Notes under the pieces: generated by a model
The model's input: only the letters and a program-made list of their open reading frames with translations
What the model was told of the DNA's origin: nothing
Database searches by the model: none
NCBI GenBank assembly: GCA_017645305.1
Contig: JAGCPD010000021.1
Span: forward strand, 1 to 46,999
Source of the DNA: Bacteroidaceae bacterium
Lineage (GTDB): Bacteria > Bacteroidota > Bacteroidia > Bacteroidales > Bacteroidaceae
DNA: 46,999 nt
Reading direction: 5' to 3'
Program-made: the position numbers and the translations under genes
Shown here: in pieces, positions 32,425-41,485 of the stretch
Position numbering within the stretch: position 1 is the first letter of the stretch
How the letters are laid out: each line of letters starts with the position of its first letter

Positions 32425-33461
32425 TAAATAAGTGTCATTCCTGCTTCGCGGCATTCCTGACGCATACTGTCAGGCCAAATGCTGGACTGTGTCTCACCAA
32501 TGTGTGCCTTGTGTAGCAGTATCATGCACAGACGGCTTTGCCCGATACCTCCTCCAATGCTCAGGGGCAAAGTGTCGCTAAGCAATCGTCGGTGGAAGTA
32601 CAATTTTTTCCGCTCTTCTTTACCTTGTAGTTTCAACTGGCGTTCCAAAGCCTCCTTATCGACGCGTATTCCCATGCTGCTAAGTTCTATGCTGCGCTCC
32701 AGAATGGGATACCAGATTAACAGGTCACCGTTCAGACCCATGAAACCTTCTTCGTTGGGAGTGCTCCAGTCGTCATAGTCGGGAGCGCGAAGGTCATGCT
32801 CTTTTCCGTCGCTTAACTTGCCGCCTATACCCATGATAAAGACAGCACCATACTTCTTACAGATTAGATCCTCACGTTCCTTGGCAGTCTTGCCGGGATA
32901 CATCTTGGCCAGTTCCTCGCTATGGATGAAGAATACGTCTTCGGGCAGGTAGGGCTTCAGTTGCGTGTATGTCTCGCATATATAGAATTCTGTGCGCAAT
33001 ATAGCACTGTATATCTTGTTTACTATTTTCTTCAGGAAGGCTATGTTGCGATTCTCTGCCTTGATAACGCGCTCCCAGTCCCACTGATCAACGTACAGGC
33101 TATGAATATTGTCCATTTCCTCGTCAGAACGAATGGCATTCATATCTGTGACAATGCCGAATCCTGGCTCAATCTGGTATTCGGCCAGCGTCACTCTTTT
33201 CCATTTTGCTAATGAATGAACCACTTCTGCCGTGGCCTCGTTCATATCTTTGATGGGGAAACTTACCGGGCGTTCCACACCGTTCAGGTCGTCATTCAGT
33301 CCCAGACCTCTCAGTACAAAAAGTGGGGCAGTTACTCTACGCAATCTTAACTCCGTGCTAAGGCTGTGCAGGAAGAAATCTTTTATTTTTTTTATAGCCA
33401 GTTCTGTTTGTTTTAAATCAAGCAGGGCTTTGTAGTCGGCTGGCTTTATTAATTTGCTCAT
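32424..33461 (-). CDS. asnA: Aspartate-ammonia ligase
   Basis: AsnA makes asparagine from aspartate and ammonia with ATP. The 345 residues have the class II aminoacyl-tRNA synthetase-like fold of the family: LRRVTAPLFVLRGLGLNDDLNG near the start, SLYVDQWDWERVI in the middle, GIGGKLSDGKEHDLRAPDYDDW, and SIGGGIGQSRLCMILLHKAHIGE near the end. The length is normal. Two tandem copies of one promoter lie upstream. It shares a strand with the BtuB-like receptor with no terminator seen between them, so they may be co-transcribed. Confidence 0.95.
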   Translation of the reverse strand: MSKLIKPADYKALLDLKQTELAIKKIKDFFLHSLSTELRLRRVTAPLFVLRGLGLNDDLNGVERPVSFPIKDMNEATAEVVHSLAKWKRVTLAEYQIEPGFGIVTDMNAIRSDEEMDNIHSLYVDQWDWERVIKAENRNIAFLKKIVNKIYSAILRTEFYICETYTQLKPYLPEDVFFIHSEELAKMYPGKTAKEREDLICKKYGAVFIMGIGGKLSDGKEHDLRAPDYDDWSTPNEEGFMGLNGDLLIWYPILERSIELSSMGIRVDKEALERQLKLQGKEERKKLYFHRRLLSDTLPLSIGGGIGQSRLCMILLHKAHIGETQSSIWPDSMRQECREAGMTLI

Positions 33462-33676
33462 TTTGCTTGCTTATTTTTCTTTTTCCTGTCAAATTTTGTG
33501 CAAAGTTACGAATAAGTGAGCGAAATGCAAAGGAAAACAGGGATTTTTCTTTCATTTCCGAACGGGAGTAAGTTGGAATACACTTCAAAGTTACGAATAA
33601 GTGATCGAAATGCAAAGGAAAACGGGGATTTTTCTTTCATTTCCGAATGTGAGTAGGTTTTAAACATGTATTGCAA
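33462..33676 (-). promoter_or_regulatory. Two tandem copies of a promoter cassette before asnA
   Basis: Each copy has TAACTTTG (33501-33508 and 33586-33593) and -33 TTTG (33528-33531 and 33613-33616), both with a 19-bp spacer. The copies are 85 bp apart and alike over about 62 bp, including the upstream GAAATGAAAGAAAAATCCC. The spacer resembles that of the promoter at 4406-4437. Confidence 0.75.
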
Positions 33677-33714
33677 GAAAAAAACAGAAGGCCGAGACGA
33701 TGCCCGACCTTCTG
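33677..33714 (-). terminator. Terminator of the BACON-like gene
   Basis: On the minus strand: CAGAAGGTCGGGC, a short loop and GGCCTTCTG, then a run of seven T. It ends the operon 37537-33756. Confidence 0.8.
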
Positions 33715-33755
33715 CTCATTTGTTGTGTTGAGCGGTATCCCTAAAGACTTGCGGT

Positions 33756-36700
33756 TTACTGTTTCTTTGGTTTGAACGTCAGTTTTACGAAGCAGTAGTT
33801 ATGTACCTCGATAGTGTCGATGTAGTATAGGCCGTTGTAGGTGGTGCACTTTTGCATAATTCTTCCGGTTCTGTTTTCTACAGCTTCATAGAAGAAGTTG
33901 TCCACATATACGTCATGACTGCCAAAGGTTGTCTTTAATGGATTGGCCCATGAATAGTAGGTGTTGTCGGGGTCGGTAAGCGATGCAATCTCGAATCTTT
34001 CGGTGAAGGTATCACTTCCATAGCGGTCCCAAACATGACTGGCCTTTAGGTTGGTGAGTCCTTTAGCAGTGATGTAATACCGCTCGTCATTAGCGTTCCA
34101 CTCCCACTTGAATTCTGCCACGTCGAAGGAAATTTCATTGACATAAGTATTTGGTTTCGATTCCCAATCTTCTTGTGAGACAACAGTCTTCGTGGCTGAT
34201 ACGGTATAGCCGCCCGCAGCATTCTTCACAACTTTTATTTCGGCTTTGTCGTTTACGTTCCACCATATACCATACTCATCGTAGTCATCAACGGTCTTTG
34301 TCTCCCAGTTACTAAAGGTGAAAATCTTTCCTTCATCGCCACCAGTGCCTTCGCCAAAGAGGTACTTGTCGAGTTCTATCTCTTCTAATTCAAAGTCTGC
34401 AGGGTTGGGGTCTGTACCGGGATCTGGACCTTCGCCGGTGCCTTCCTGCTCAACGTCGAAGCCGCCATAGACTATCTCGCCGTCAATGGACTTGCCCTCT
34501 ATGCGCACCATATTGCCGCGCTTGCCGGGCTCCTTGTTCTCATCCATGGTAATAGTCACGATGTTGCCCGAGAGTGTACCGTGAATCTCCGGACTGGAAG
34601 CGGGAATCTTCAGCTTCAGGTCGGTAAGGTTAGTCTCCTTGATGGTCACGGTCTTGGTACCGCCCTCCTTGGGGAAGGTAAGTTTCTCAGGTTCCAGTAT
34701 TATGTAGGCACGTGATTGAATAACCACGATGCTGTCTTCGGCAAGCACCTCGCTACCCCTAAAATTCCAACCATCAAAGTGAATTACGGCACGACGTTCT
34801 CGCATGCCTTCGGGCAGGTCGTCCCAATGGAAACTAACCATGCATTCATCGGGCTGCCAATTAACATTGGTAATCCAGTCTGCAGTGGTGCTCGCATCAA
34901 CAACCCTCATATTGGGTACAACATTCACTTCATAGAAGCCTACGTATTCACCTCTTACATAACCGCCCCTTTCGCCAAGTCTCACAATACGTTGGCCGAT
35001 ATCGAAACGGGCTGCCTCGCGGGTGAACGTCCTTGGGCAGTCCACTACCACCTCATTATGTGCAAATGGAATCCACACAATCGGATAGACGGTATATTTC
35101 ACGGGCTTGCCTTTCCCGGGGTCGATTGCGAAGTTGTTGTAGTAAGTGCCATTCTGGTAATACGCGATGCCTTTTTCGAACATCTCAGGACCGTACCATG
35201 GCAGATTATTCTGATTGTCCACAACATTTCTGTCTTCATCTAAAACAACGAAACCAACATTGGTATTGATGAACATCTTGCGGTCGATGCCAGAAGTAAA
35301 TCGGTACATATAGGGCTTTTCAGGCTTCTCGTCTGGATTTAACTTCACATCCAATCCTTTGATGTCGGGCACAAAGTAGCGTGGTACAGACTGTCTGCTT
35401 ATCTCCCAGGTGTCACCGAGCTTCCATTTGCCCAAGCTCAGTTCGGCTGTAGCCTTGGCATAAGCTATCGGTTTTACGGAGCCATTGTCTCTCAAATCCT
35501 TGTATTTTTCAATCAGAAGGTCAATTTTCCCCTCGTCCAAGTCGCTGTCATTACCGAACAATGATTTCCATGGGCATTTGACCTCGACCTTGGCACCGAT
35601 ATCGAAGCCCAGCGCTGCCTTGAAATTGACTTTACCGTCGCTGGCATAGTTCGACAGATACTTCTTGATGAATTCGGGCATTGGAGTGGATTTCTCCAGA
35701 GGCAATGACAGTTTGGTCTCTGCCTTGGCATAAACGCCCATCCCAAAACTCATCTGTTCGGGCAACAACAAGCCGTATGTAAGTTGGTTCATTTGAGTGC
35801 TCACCATAACGGTATCCTTCAGCACATCGGTGTGCGAATTGACTTGTGGGTCTAATACTATTCCACCGACAGCTGTCTGCTCAATGTTATTCGAACTCAT
35901 GGCCATGAAGTTGGTGGTGCGAGTTTGGGTCTGTTTAATGAGATCGAATTGGAACCCCGTCATAGAAGCCTCCATAAACAGACCTGCGCCTAAATCAATC
36001 TGAAATTTGCCTATGTTCACTTTTTTAGGCGTGCCAAAGCCTACCTCGAAACGGCTGTTCAGCGTACCGGAAAGTGATGCAAATATATTCTTTTCGATAT
36101 CCCAGACACTGCGTTGGTCGAAATGGAATCCCGTGAACGGTGAGAGGAACAGGCAGGCACGGTACTTCAGTTTCGGAATTAAGTTTAGGTTGATGCTACC
36201 GGTAAGGTCGGCAGAGATGCTTACGGGGGCTTCGTCGGGAGTGGAAATAACAGAATTGCTCAACGTAAGGTATCTACTGAAGTAAGGCACCTGTATATCT
36301 CGCTCTGGCACATCCACCGTTATGCCGTCAAGGCCATTTGCCTCCATGCCCTCGGCAAAATGTTCCTTGGTATAAACATTACCTGTGGTATTGGCAGCCT
36401 CCTTAACAACAACCTGTTCATAGATGTCGGTCAATGATGTAGGTTCAGTAACTACCAGCCAGCCATAATTACCGTCAACAGGCTCCTGCAGATATTCCGA
36501 CACAATAACCTTACCGGCAAAACCGTTGGGTATTCGAGCCTGAATGTGTTCCACACCATTTTCAACTATCACACCATCAATATAAATTTTATCTCCCACT
36601 TTGGGAACACTTTGTTGCGGAACAGACTGGCTAAGGATGATGTACCAATCCTGATCGCTTGCTATGATGTTGGAGAATAAATCGTTGCGCACCTTCACAT

Positions 36701-37025
36701 CAGACTTTAGCTTGGTCTCGGGTGTTACGAACGAGACGGAGTCGATGGCGGAAAGGGGAATGCGGTAACAGGTGTCGGCAGTATAGATCTCCTGTACCAC
36801 ATAGTCTTCCTGCTCAACACCGAGCGTATCTATACGACTGTAATCAAAACGGGTAATCTCGCCAAAGAAGAAAAAGTTGAACTTTCCGTCGTTGCGGAAG
36901 ATGTACAATGCATCCTGAGTCTGCGCGGAAGCCGAATTGAAAACTGAAAATTGAAAGTTGAAAATTGCCAGCAGGAATGCTATGCGCCAGCTGCGGTGCA
37001 GCCAATTATATAATGTCCGTTTCAT
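33756..37025 (-). CDS. Large secreted protein with BACON-like domain
   Basis: A 1,089-residue protein with a signal peptide (WRIAFLLAIFNFQFSVFNSASA). The IFNFQFSVFN part of its hydrophobic core is coded by a heptamer run. Residues about 40-130 repeat a module seen in the partner gene (FFGEITRFDYSRIDTLGV, IPLSAIDSVSF). A long beta-rich middle follows. A BACON-like domain lies near 765-855 (LEPEKLTFPKEGGTKTVTI, IVYGGFDVEQEG), then an acidic Gly-Pro linker (GTGEGPDPGTDPNPADF) and a C-terminal domain of about 190 residues. BACON domains often bind glycans or mucin. It overlaps the preceding small gene by ATGA, so the pair is one unit. No enzyme motif seen. Confidence 0.7.
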   Translation of the reverse strand: MKRTLYNWLHRSWRIAFLLAIFNFQFSVFNSASAQTQDALYIFRNDGKFNFFFFGEITRFDYSRIDTLGVEQEDYVVQEIYTADTCYRIPLSAIDSVSFVTPETKLKSDVKVRNDLFSNIIASDQDWYIILSQSVPQQSVPKVGDKIYIDGVIVENGVEHIQARIPNGFAGKVIVSEYLQEPVDGNYGWLVVTEPTSLTDIYEQVVVKEAANTTGNVYTKEHFAEGMEANGLDGITVDVPERDIQVPYFSRYLTLSNSVISTPDEAPVSISADLTGSINLNLIPKLKYRACLFLSPFTGFHFDQRSVWDIEKNIFASLSGTLNSRFEVGFGTPKKVNIGKFQIDLGAGLFMEASMTGFQFDLIKQTQTRTTNFMAMSSNNIEQTAVGGIVLDPQVNSHTDVLKDTVMVSTQMNQLTYGLLLPEQMSFGMGVYAKAETKLSLPLEKSTPMPEFIKKYLSNYASDGKVNFKAALGFDIGAKVEVKCPWKSLFGNDSDLDEGKIDLLIEKYKDLRDNGSVKPIAYAKATAELSLGKWKLGDTWEISRQSVPRYFVPDIKGLDVKLNPDEKPEKPYMYRFTSGIDRKMFINTNVGFVVLDEDRNVVDNQNNLPWYGPEMFEKGIAYYQNGTYYNNFAIDPGKGKPVKYTVYPIVWIPFAHNEVVVDCPRTFTREAARFDIGQRIVRLGERGGYVRGEYVGFYEVNVVPNMRVVDASTTADWITNVNWQPDECMVSFHWDDLPEGMRERRAVIHFDGWNFRGSEVLAEDSIVVIQSRAYIILEPEKLTFPKEGGTKTVTIKETNLTDLKLKIPASSPEIHGTLSGNIVTITMDENKEPGKRGNMVRIEGKSIDGEIVYGGFDVEQEGTGEGPDPGTDPNPADFELEEIELDKYLFGEGTGGDEGKIFTFSNWETKTVDDYDEYGIWWNVNDKAEIKVVKNAAGGYTVSATKTVVSQEDWESKPNTYVNEISFDVAEFKWEWNANDERYYITAKGLTNLKASHVWDRYGSDTFTERFEIASLTDPDNTYYSWANPLKTTFGSHDVYVDNFFYEAVENRTGRIMQKCTTYNGLYYIDTIEVHNYCFVKLTFKPKKQ
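36932..36966. repeat. Heptamer run inside a signal peptide
   Basis: GAAAACT, GAAAATT, GAAAGTT and GAAAATT follow each other in 36939-36966, preceded by a GAATT partial unit. Read on the minus strand they give the hydrophobic IFNFQFSVFN of the signal peptide. The insert is in frame. Confidence 0.7.
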
Positions 37026-37537
37026 CGCTTCGTGATTTTAGTGGTTAACTTACCTGCTTTCAGGATATACACACCTGGGGTCAGGCCCGAAAGCGACAGC
37101 CTGTAGTTTCCCGATGTCTGAGGAGGGAGCTGCTGCAGGAGCTTGCCGTCGAGCGAATAAATGCCCACAGGCTGCCCCGCCTCTACATTACCTATTATTA
37201 TAGTGCCGTCGTTCTGGTAGCTAACGGGCGACGAATCACTTTGTGGGGCACTGATAGCATCGGGATCATCCACCTGTTCGTAGGTGAAACGTTGAACATT
37301 AGCAAGGGGAATGGATGTAAATGACCATTCAGACGGTGGTATGTTTTCACCCACAAATGCAATAAGCAGATCGGTGCCCGAAATCATTAACTGCGGCTTT
37401 TTGTTCAGTAATACGTATGTAGTCTTTGCACCGTCCTTGGTCCAGACCACCAATGCGTTAGCCTTATCGATGATGGCCATCATGGGGAGGGCCAGCAACA
37501 GACCAAACAAACTGAGGAGAATCTTTCTTTTCTTCAT
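37022..37537 (-). CDS. Small secreted protein with T9SS-like C-terminus
   Basis: The 171-residue protein starts with a signal peptide (LLSLFGLLLALPMMA). A middle beta part (ALVVWTKDGAKTTYVLLNK, IPLANVQRFTYEQ) resembles the first module of the large neighbour. It ends in GIYSLDGKLLQQLP, GLTPGVYILKAGKLTTKITKR, a Por/T9SS type A sorting-like pattern seen on many secreted Bacteroidetes proteins. It is first in the operon with the BACON-like protein. Function unknown. Confidence 0.7.
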   Translation of the reverse strand: MKKRKILLSLFGLLLALPMMAIIDKANALVVWTKDGAKTTYVLLNKKPQLMISGTDLLIAFVGENIPPSEWSFTSIPLANVQRFTYEQVDDPDAISAPQSDSSPVSYQNDGTIIIGNVEAGQPVGIYSLDGKLLQQLPPQTSGNYRLSLSGLTPGVYILKAGKLTTKITKR

Positions 37538-37580
37538 GGCTTGAAATAGCAGATAAATAGTTAATATGGAAATTTCGTTG

Positions 37581-37588
37581 CAAATATA
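37581..37588 (-). promoter_or_regulatory. -7 promoter element of the BACON operon
   Basis: Reads TATATTTG on the minus strand, about 44 bp before the 37537 start. It is divergent from the cobalamin locus promoter. Confidence 0.5.
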
Positions 37589-37700
37589 CGAAAAATCTCT
37601 TTACATCCAAAAAAACTTTCGGATATAATGCATTATCTTCTATAAATGGCAAATCTGTAAGTTTTTGGACATTTTTCTTTGGCGGTCTAAGATTTCTTTT

Positions 37701-37708
37701 TAATTTTG
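37701..37708 (+). promoter_or_regulatory. -7 promoter element of the cobalamin locus
   Basis: Reads TAATTTTG. The leader to the btuF start would be only about 25 nt, so there is no room for a cobalamin riboswitch; none was seen in the 200-bp divergent gap. Confidence 0.5.
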
Positions 37709-37737
37709 CCCATGCAAATTTGGAGGATTGTAAAAAG

Positions 37738-38823
37738 TTGAAAAAAACACTGACATTTTTCTTACTGGTTTGGATGCTGGTGTCCTGCAACAGGAACAGG
37801 GTAGGGCAGATTGTTGGTAAAGGCGATACCATTCCTATGCGCTATGCCCGTAACCTGACCATCGTAGAGTATCCTACACATACACAGGTAACCATCCGTA
37901 ATCCCTGGGACACCACACGTGTCCTGAACTCTTATACCTTGGTAAAAGAATCTCAGGGCAGGAAGGGAGAGGTAGTGGTGCCGCTGAAGAATGCAGCTGT
38001 CTTTACTTCTGTTCATTGCTCTCTGCTCATGGAGCTGGGGTGTGAGGAATGTATCGGTGGTATTTGTGAGCTCGACTACATTCACATTCCGTATGTCCGC
38101 AAAGGCGTAAAAGAGGGACGTATCATTGACTTGGGGAACGGTATGGAGCCAAATCTGGAGCGCATCATGGCCTTGCAGCCCGATGCCATTATGCTAAGTC
38201 CCTTCGAGAACAGTGGCGGTTATGGTAGGTTGGAGCGTATGGGCATTCCTATCATAGAATGTGCCGAATACATGGAAAGCACTCCTTTGGGTCGGGCCGA
38301 ATGGATAAGGTTCTACGGACGCCTTTTTGGAAAGGCGGAACTGGTGGATAGTTTGTTCAGACAGGTGGAACATTCTTATCTGCAACTGAAAAAGAAAGCC
38401 TCCTGTGCACAACAGAGACCCCGCCTGATTTGCGAGATGCCACAGAGCGGATACTGGTATGTTCCTGGCGGACAGAGCACCATGGGTATTTTGTACCGTG
38501 ATGCCGGTGCCGACTATCTGTTTCACGACATAGAAGGGTCGGGCAGTACCGCACTCAGTATAGAACGGGTGTTGGACAGAGCCCTGACGGCACAGGTCTG
38601 GCTAATAAAGCATCATGGTAAACTCAGCAGGGAGCAGATCGTTCAGGATGTTCCTGCACTGCGTAATATCCCTGCTAAAATATGTTTCTGTGACACTTTT
38701 ACCAGCGGATTTTACGAGCAGACTCCTTTCCATCCTGATGTCTTGTTATGCAACCTCATTCAGATTTTACATCCGGAACTTGGTGTTGAAGTAAATAAAG
38801 CATATTTTTGTCCTTTGGAATGA
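37738..38823 (+). CDS. btuF: Cobalamin/iron-type ABC substrate-binding lipoprotein
   Basis: BtuF binds a corrinoid in the periplasm and hands it to BtuCD. TTG 37738 is the best start: it gives KKTLTFFLLVWMLVSC, a short lipoprotein signal, and a GGAGG lies 11 bp upstream; TTG 37720 would precede that box. The mature 345 residues show the family fold: RNLTIVEYPT, CEECIGGICELDYI, IMALQPDAIMLSPF, then IPIIECAEYMESTPLGRAEWIRFYG. The mature part starts at Cys and is anchored. It overlaps btuC by ATGA. Neighbour genes favour corrinoid over siderophore as substrate. Confidence 0.85.
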   Translation: MKKTLTFFLLVWMLVSCNRNRVGQIVGKGDTIPMRYARNLTIVEYPTHTQVTIRNPWDTTRVLNSYTLVKESQGRKGEVVVPLKNAAVFTSVHCSLLMELGCEECIGGICELDYIHIPYVRKGVKEGRIIDLGNGMEPNLERIMALQPDAIMLSPFENSGGYGRLERMGIPIIECAEYMESTPLGRAEWIRFYGRLFGKAELVDSLFRQVEHSYLQLKKKASCAQQRPRLICEMPQSGYWYVPGGQSTMGILYRDAGADYLFHDIEGSGSTALSIERVLDRALTAQVWLIKHHGKLSREQIVQDVPALRNIPAKICFCDTFTSGFYEQTPFHPDVLLCNLIQILHPELGVEVNKAYFCPLE

Positions 38824-39830
38824 AACGAAGCATCATCATTACTTTATTAGTTATAGCCATGTTGCTTCTGGCGCTGGCAAATATGCTGTGGGGGTCGCTC
38901 AGTATTCCCGTGGCTGATGTAGTGCAGATTTTGTTGGGTGGACAGGTAGAGGCTCATCCGCAGTGGACGTATATCATCCTTGAGAGCCGTTTTCCCCAAA
39001 TGCTTACCGCTCTGCTTTGTGGAATGTCGCTTAGCACATGCGGTCTTATGCTTCAGACCCTTTTCCGCAATCCCTTGGCAGGTCCCAGTATTCTGGGTAT
39101 TGATGCCGGTGCCAATCTGGGTGTGGCTTTGGTTATGCTGCTGTTAGGCGGAACCGTTACGCTGGGCAGCCTTAGCATGAGTGGTTATCTGTTAGTGATT
39201 GTGGCTGCCGTGCTGGGTGCTTTGTGCATCATGTTACTGTTGCTCCTGCTCTCTTCTCTTTTGCGTAATCCGGTAATGTTGCTCATTACAGGCGTTATTA
39301 TCAGCTACGTTACAGGTTCTGTCATATCGCTGCTCAACTACAGCGCAACAGAAGAGGGTGTACATAATTTTATTATCTGGGGCATGGGAAATTTCAGCGG
39401 TGTAAGTCTGGATCGCCTGCCGCTCTTCTGCATTTTGATTATGTTAGGGCTGATGGCAGCTCTTCTGTTAGTTAAACCTTTGGATGCCATTCTGCTTGGC
39501 GAGCGATATGCTACCAACCTTGGTGTCAACGTACACAAAACCCGTAACTGGCTTCTGCTCTGTACGGGTCTGCTCACAGCCACTACTACCGCTTTCTGTG
39601 GTCCCGTCTCGTTTCTCGGTCTGGCTGTTCCGCATATTGCCCGTATGACATTACGTACCAGCAGACACAGGGTTATGCTTCCCGGTTCTATGCTTATGGG
39701 AGGCTGTCTGACCCTCGTGTGCAACCTGCTCTGTACCATGCCTCGAAGCGGCAGCATCATTCCCGTTAATGTACTTACACCGCTTATCGGTGCTCCCGTG
39801 ATATTGTATGTTATTTTAAAGAAAAGATAA
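38820..39830 (+). CDS. btuC: ABC permease of the BtuC/FecCD family
   Basis: The 336-residue inner-membrane permease begins at ATG 38820, overlapping the btuF stop. It has about ten helices. Family motifs are visible: RFPQMLTALLCGMSLSTCGL, LFRNPLAGPSILGIDAGANL, ALLLLALANMLWGSL near the start, GPVSFLGLAVPHIARM and a final RSGSIIPVNVLTPLIGAPV. With BtuD it forms the transporter that moves the corrinoid into the cytoplasm. The ATPase gene is separated from it by the hexosaminidase gene. Confidence 0.9.
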   Translation: MKRSIIITLLVIAMLLLALANMLWGSLSIPVADVVQILLGGQVEAHPQWTYIILESRFPQMLTALLCGMSLSTCGLMLQTLFRNPLAGPSILGIDAGANLGVALVMLLLGGTVTLGSLSMSGYLLVIVAAVLGALCIMLLLLLLSSLLRNPVMLLITGVIISYVTGSVISLLNYSATEEGVHNFIIWGMGNFSGVSLDRLPLFCILIMLGLMAALLLVKPLDAILLGERYATNLGVNVHKTRNWLLLCTGLLTATTTAFCGPVSFLGLAVPHIARMTLRTSRHRVMLPGSMLMGGCLTLVCNLLCTMPRSGSIIPVNVLTPLIGAPVILYVILKKR

Positions 39831-39846
39831 GACTCCTTCCAAAATT

Positions 39847-41445
39847 ATGAAAAGACTATCAACATTTCTTATGGCTGCAGCAGTGGTTATTGCTGCCCAT
39901 TCCAATGTGACTTACCAAGTGATTCCTCTGCCCAATTCCATTAATATGGAGCCGGGAGGCAATGTTGTTTTACTGGTTAGGGGCCAGGGTGTAGCTTATC
40001 CTGCCGAAAACGAAAAGATGTTGCGTAATGCCCAGTTTGCCCAAGAGTATCTGGGAGTGATTCCCGAGGCAGATTCCAAAAAATCAAAAGCCGTCATGCA
40101 GATTTCCTTGGGTTTACAGAATCCAAATCCGGATGCCTATACCATTACTGTTAACAAGAAAGGCATCAGCATTCAAGGAGCCAGCGAAAGCGGGGTCTTT
40201 TATGCTATTCAGACCCTCCGCAAGAGCATTGAGGGCGAAAAGGGTGATACTATCCGACTTCCCTACGTAACCATCACCGATGAACCCCGTTTTGGCTATC
40301 GTGGTACCATGTTGGACTGTGCCCGTCATTTCTTCCCTATAGAGTTCATAAGGAAGTACATAGACATTCTGGCTCTGCACGGTGTGAATAAATTCCATTG
40401 GCATCTTACCGACGACCAGGGTTGGCGCTTCGAAGTAAAGTCTCTTCCCGAACTGGCAAAGAAAGCCGGTTACCGTCCTCACACCATTATTGGCAAGAAT
40501 GTTGGATTATGGGATGGTGCCAATACACTCTTTGATGACACCCCCGAGGAAGGCTATTATACCCAGAATCAGATAAAGGCCATCGTTGAATATGCTGCAG
40601 AACGCTACATTACGGTTATTCCGGAAATCGACCTTCCCGGACACATGGTAGCGGCATTGAGTGTTTATCCCGAACTGGGATGTACAGGCGGTCCTTATTC
40701 TGTATGGTGCCAGTGGGGGATATCGGATGATGTATTGTGTGCCGGCAATCCCAAGACGTTGGAATTTCTGAAGAAAGTCTATACAGAACTTTGTGACGTA
40801 TTCCCCAGCAAGTTCATACATATTGGTGGTGACGAGAGTCCGCGTCGCCGTTGGCAGCAGTGCCCCAAGTGTCAGGCTAAGATGAAGGAGTTGGATTTGA
40901 AGAAGGAAGCAGAACTGCAGACTTATATAAATAAGGAGATGGAGCGCTTCCTGGCAGAAAAGGGACGCGAGATAATAGGATGGGACGAAACCCTGGAGGG
41001 TGGCCTCAGCGAGAATGCTTCCGTTATGTCATGGCGTGGTTATAAAGGCGGCATAGAAGCTGCCCGTCAGCATCATCGCGTGATTATGACTCCTACCAAT
41101 AACTGTTATATCGACTATTATCAGCTGAAGGATCAGAACAAACAGCCTCTTGCCATAGGCGGTTACCTGCCATTGAGCAAGGTTTACAGCATGGAACCTG
41201 TTCCTGCCGAGCTTACCGAAGAAGAAAGTAAGTTCATCTTGGGCGCGCAGTGCAATCTATGGACAGAGTACGTTGTGAGTCCTGACCATGCTATGTACAT
41301 GCTTATGCCCCGTCTGGCTGCTATGTGCGAGGTGCAGTGGACGCAGCCCAAGGCCAAGGACTACGAGAATTTCTGTAAGCGTCTCCCCCTTCTTCAGCAG
41401 ATGTATCGTCGCCTTGGCTATAAGTATTGCACGGCTATAGAGTGA
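39847..41445 (+). CDS. GH20 beta-N-acetylhexosaminidase
   Basis: The enzyme removes terminal GlcNAc/GalNAc from glycans. The 532 residues have a signal peptide (LMAAAVVIAAHS), a GH20b domain at about 20-130 and the catalytic barrel: FGYRGTMLDCARHFFP, FHWHLTDDQGWRFEVK, VIPEIDLPGHM, and HIGGDESPR with the catalytic Asp-Glu pair. The length is normal. It sits between btuC and btuD with 16- and 40-bp gaps, an odd place for a periplasmic glycosidase, possibly an insertion into the operon. The gap after it holds a weak heptamer run. Confidence 0.93.
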   Translation: MKRLSTFLMAAAVVIAAHSNVTYQVIPLPNSINMEPGGNVVLLVRGQGVAYPAENEKMLRNAQFAQEYLGVIPEADSKKSKAVMQISLGLQNPNPDAYTITVNKKGISIQGASESGVFYAIQTLRKSIEGEKGDTIRLPYVTITDEPRFGYRGTMLDCARHFFPIEFIRKYIDILALHGVNKFHWHLTDDQGWRFEVKSLPELAKKAGYRPHTIIGKNVGLWDGANTLFDDTPEEGYYTQNQIKAIVEYAAERYITVIPEIDLPGHMVAALSVYPELGCTGGPYSVWCQWGISDDVLCAGNPKTLEFLKKVYTELCDVFPSKFIHIGGDESPRRRWQQCPKCQAKMKELDLKKEAELQTYINKEMERFLAEKGREIIGWDETLEGGLSENASVMSWRGYKGGIEAARQHHRVIMTPTNNCYIDYYQLKDQNKQPLAIGGYLPLSKVYSMEPVPAELTEEESKFILGAQCNLWTEYVVSPDHAMYMLMPRLAAMCEVQWTQPKAKDYENFCKRLPLLQQMYRRLGYKYCTAIE

Positions 41446-41451
41446 AACTGG

Positions 41452-41475
41452 TTAGAGTTTTAGCGATTAGTGTAA
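41452..41475. repeat. Short degraded heptamer run
   Basis: GTTAGAG, TTTTAGC, GATTAGT, GTAAGTA: TTAG recurs about every 7 bp in the gap between the GH20 gene and btuD. Same flavour as the GTTAGCG runs near 4.8 kb. Confidence 0.4.
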
Positions 41476-41485
41476 GTAATATTCA

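Noticed and set aside
37538..37737. Possible cobalamin riboswitch before btuF
   Set aside because: I looked for a B12-box-like motif and a long structured leader. The -7 element leaves only about 25 nt before the start, and no box was seen. None was seen before the BtuB-like receptor either.
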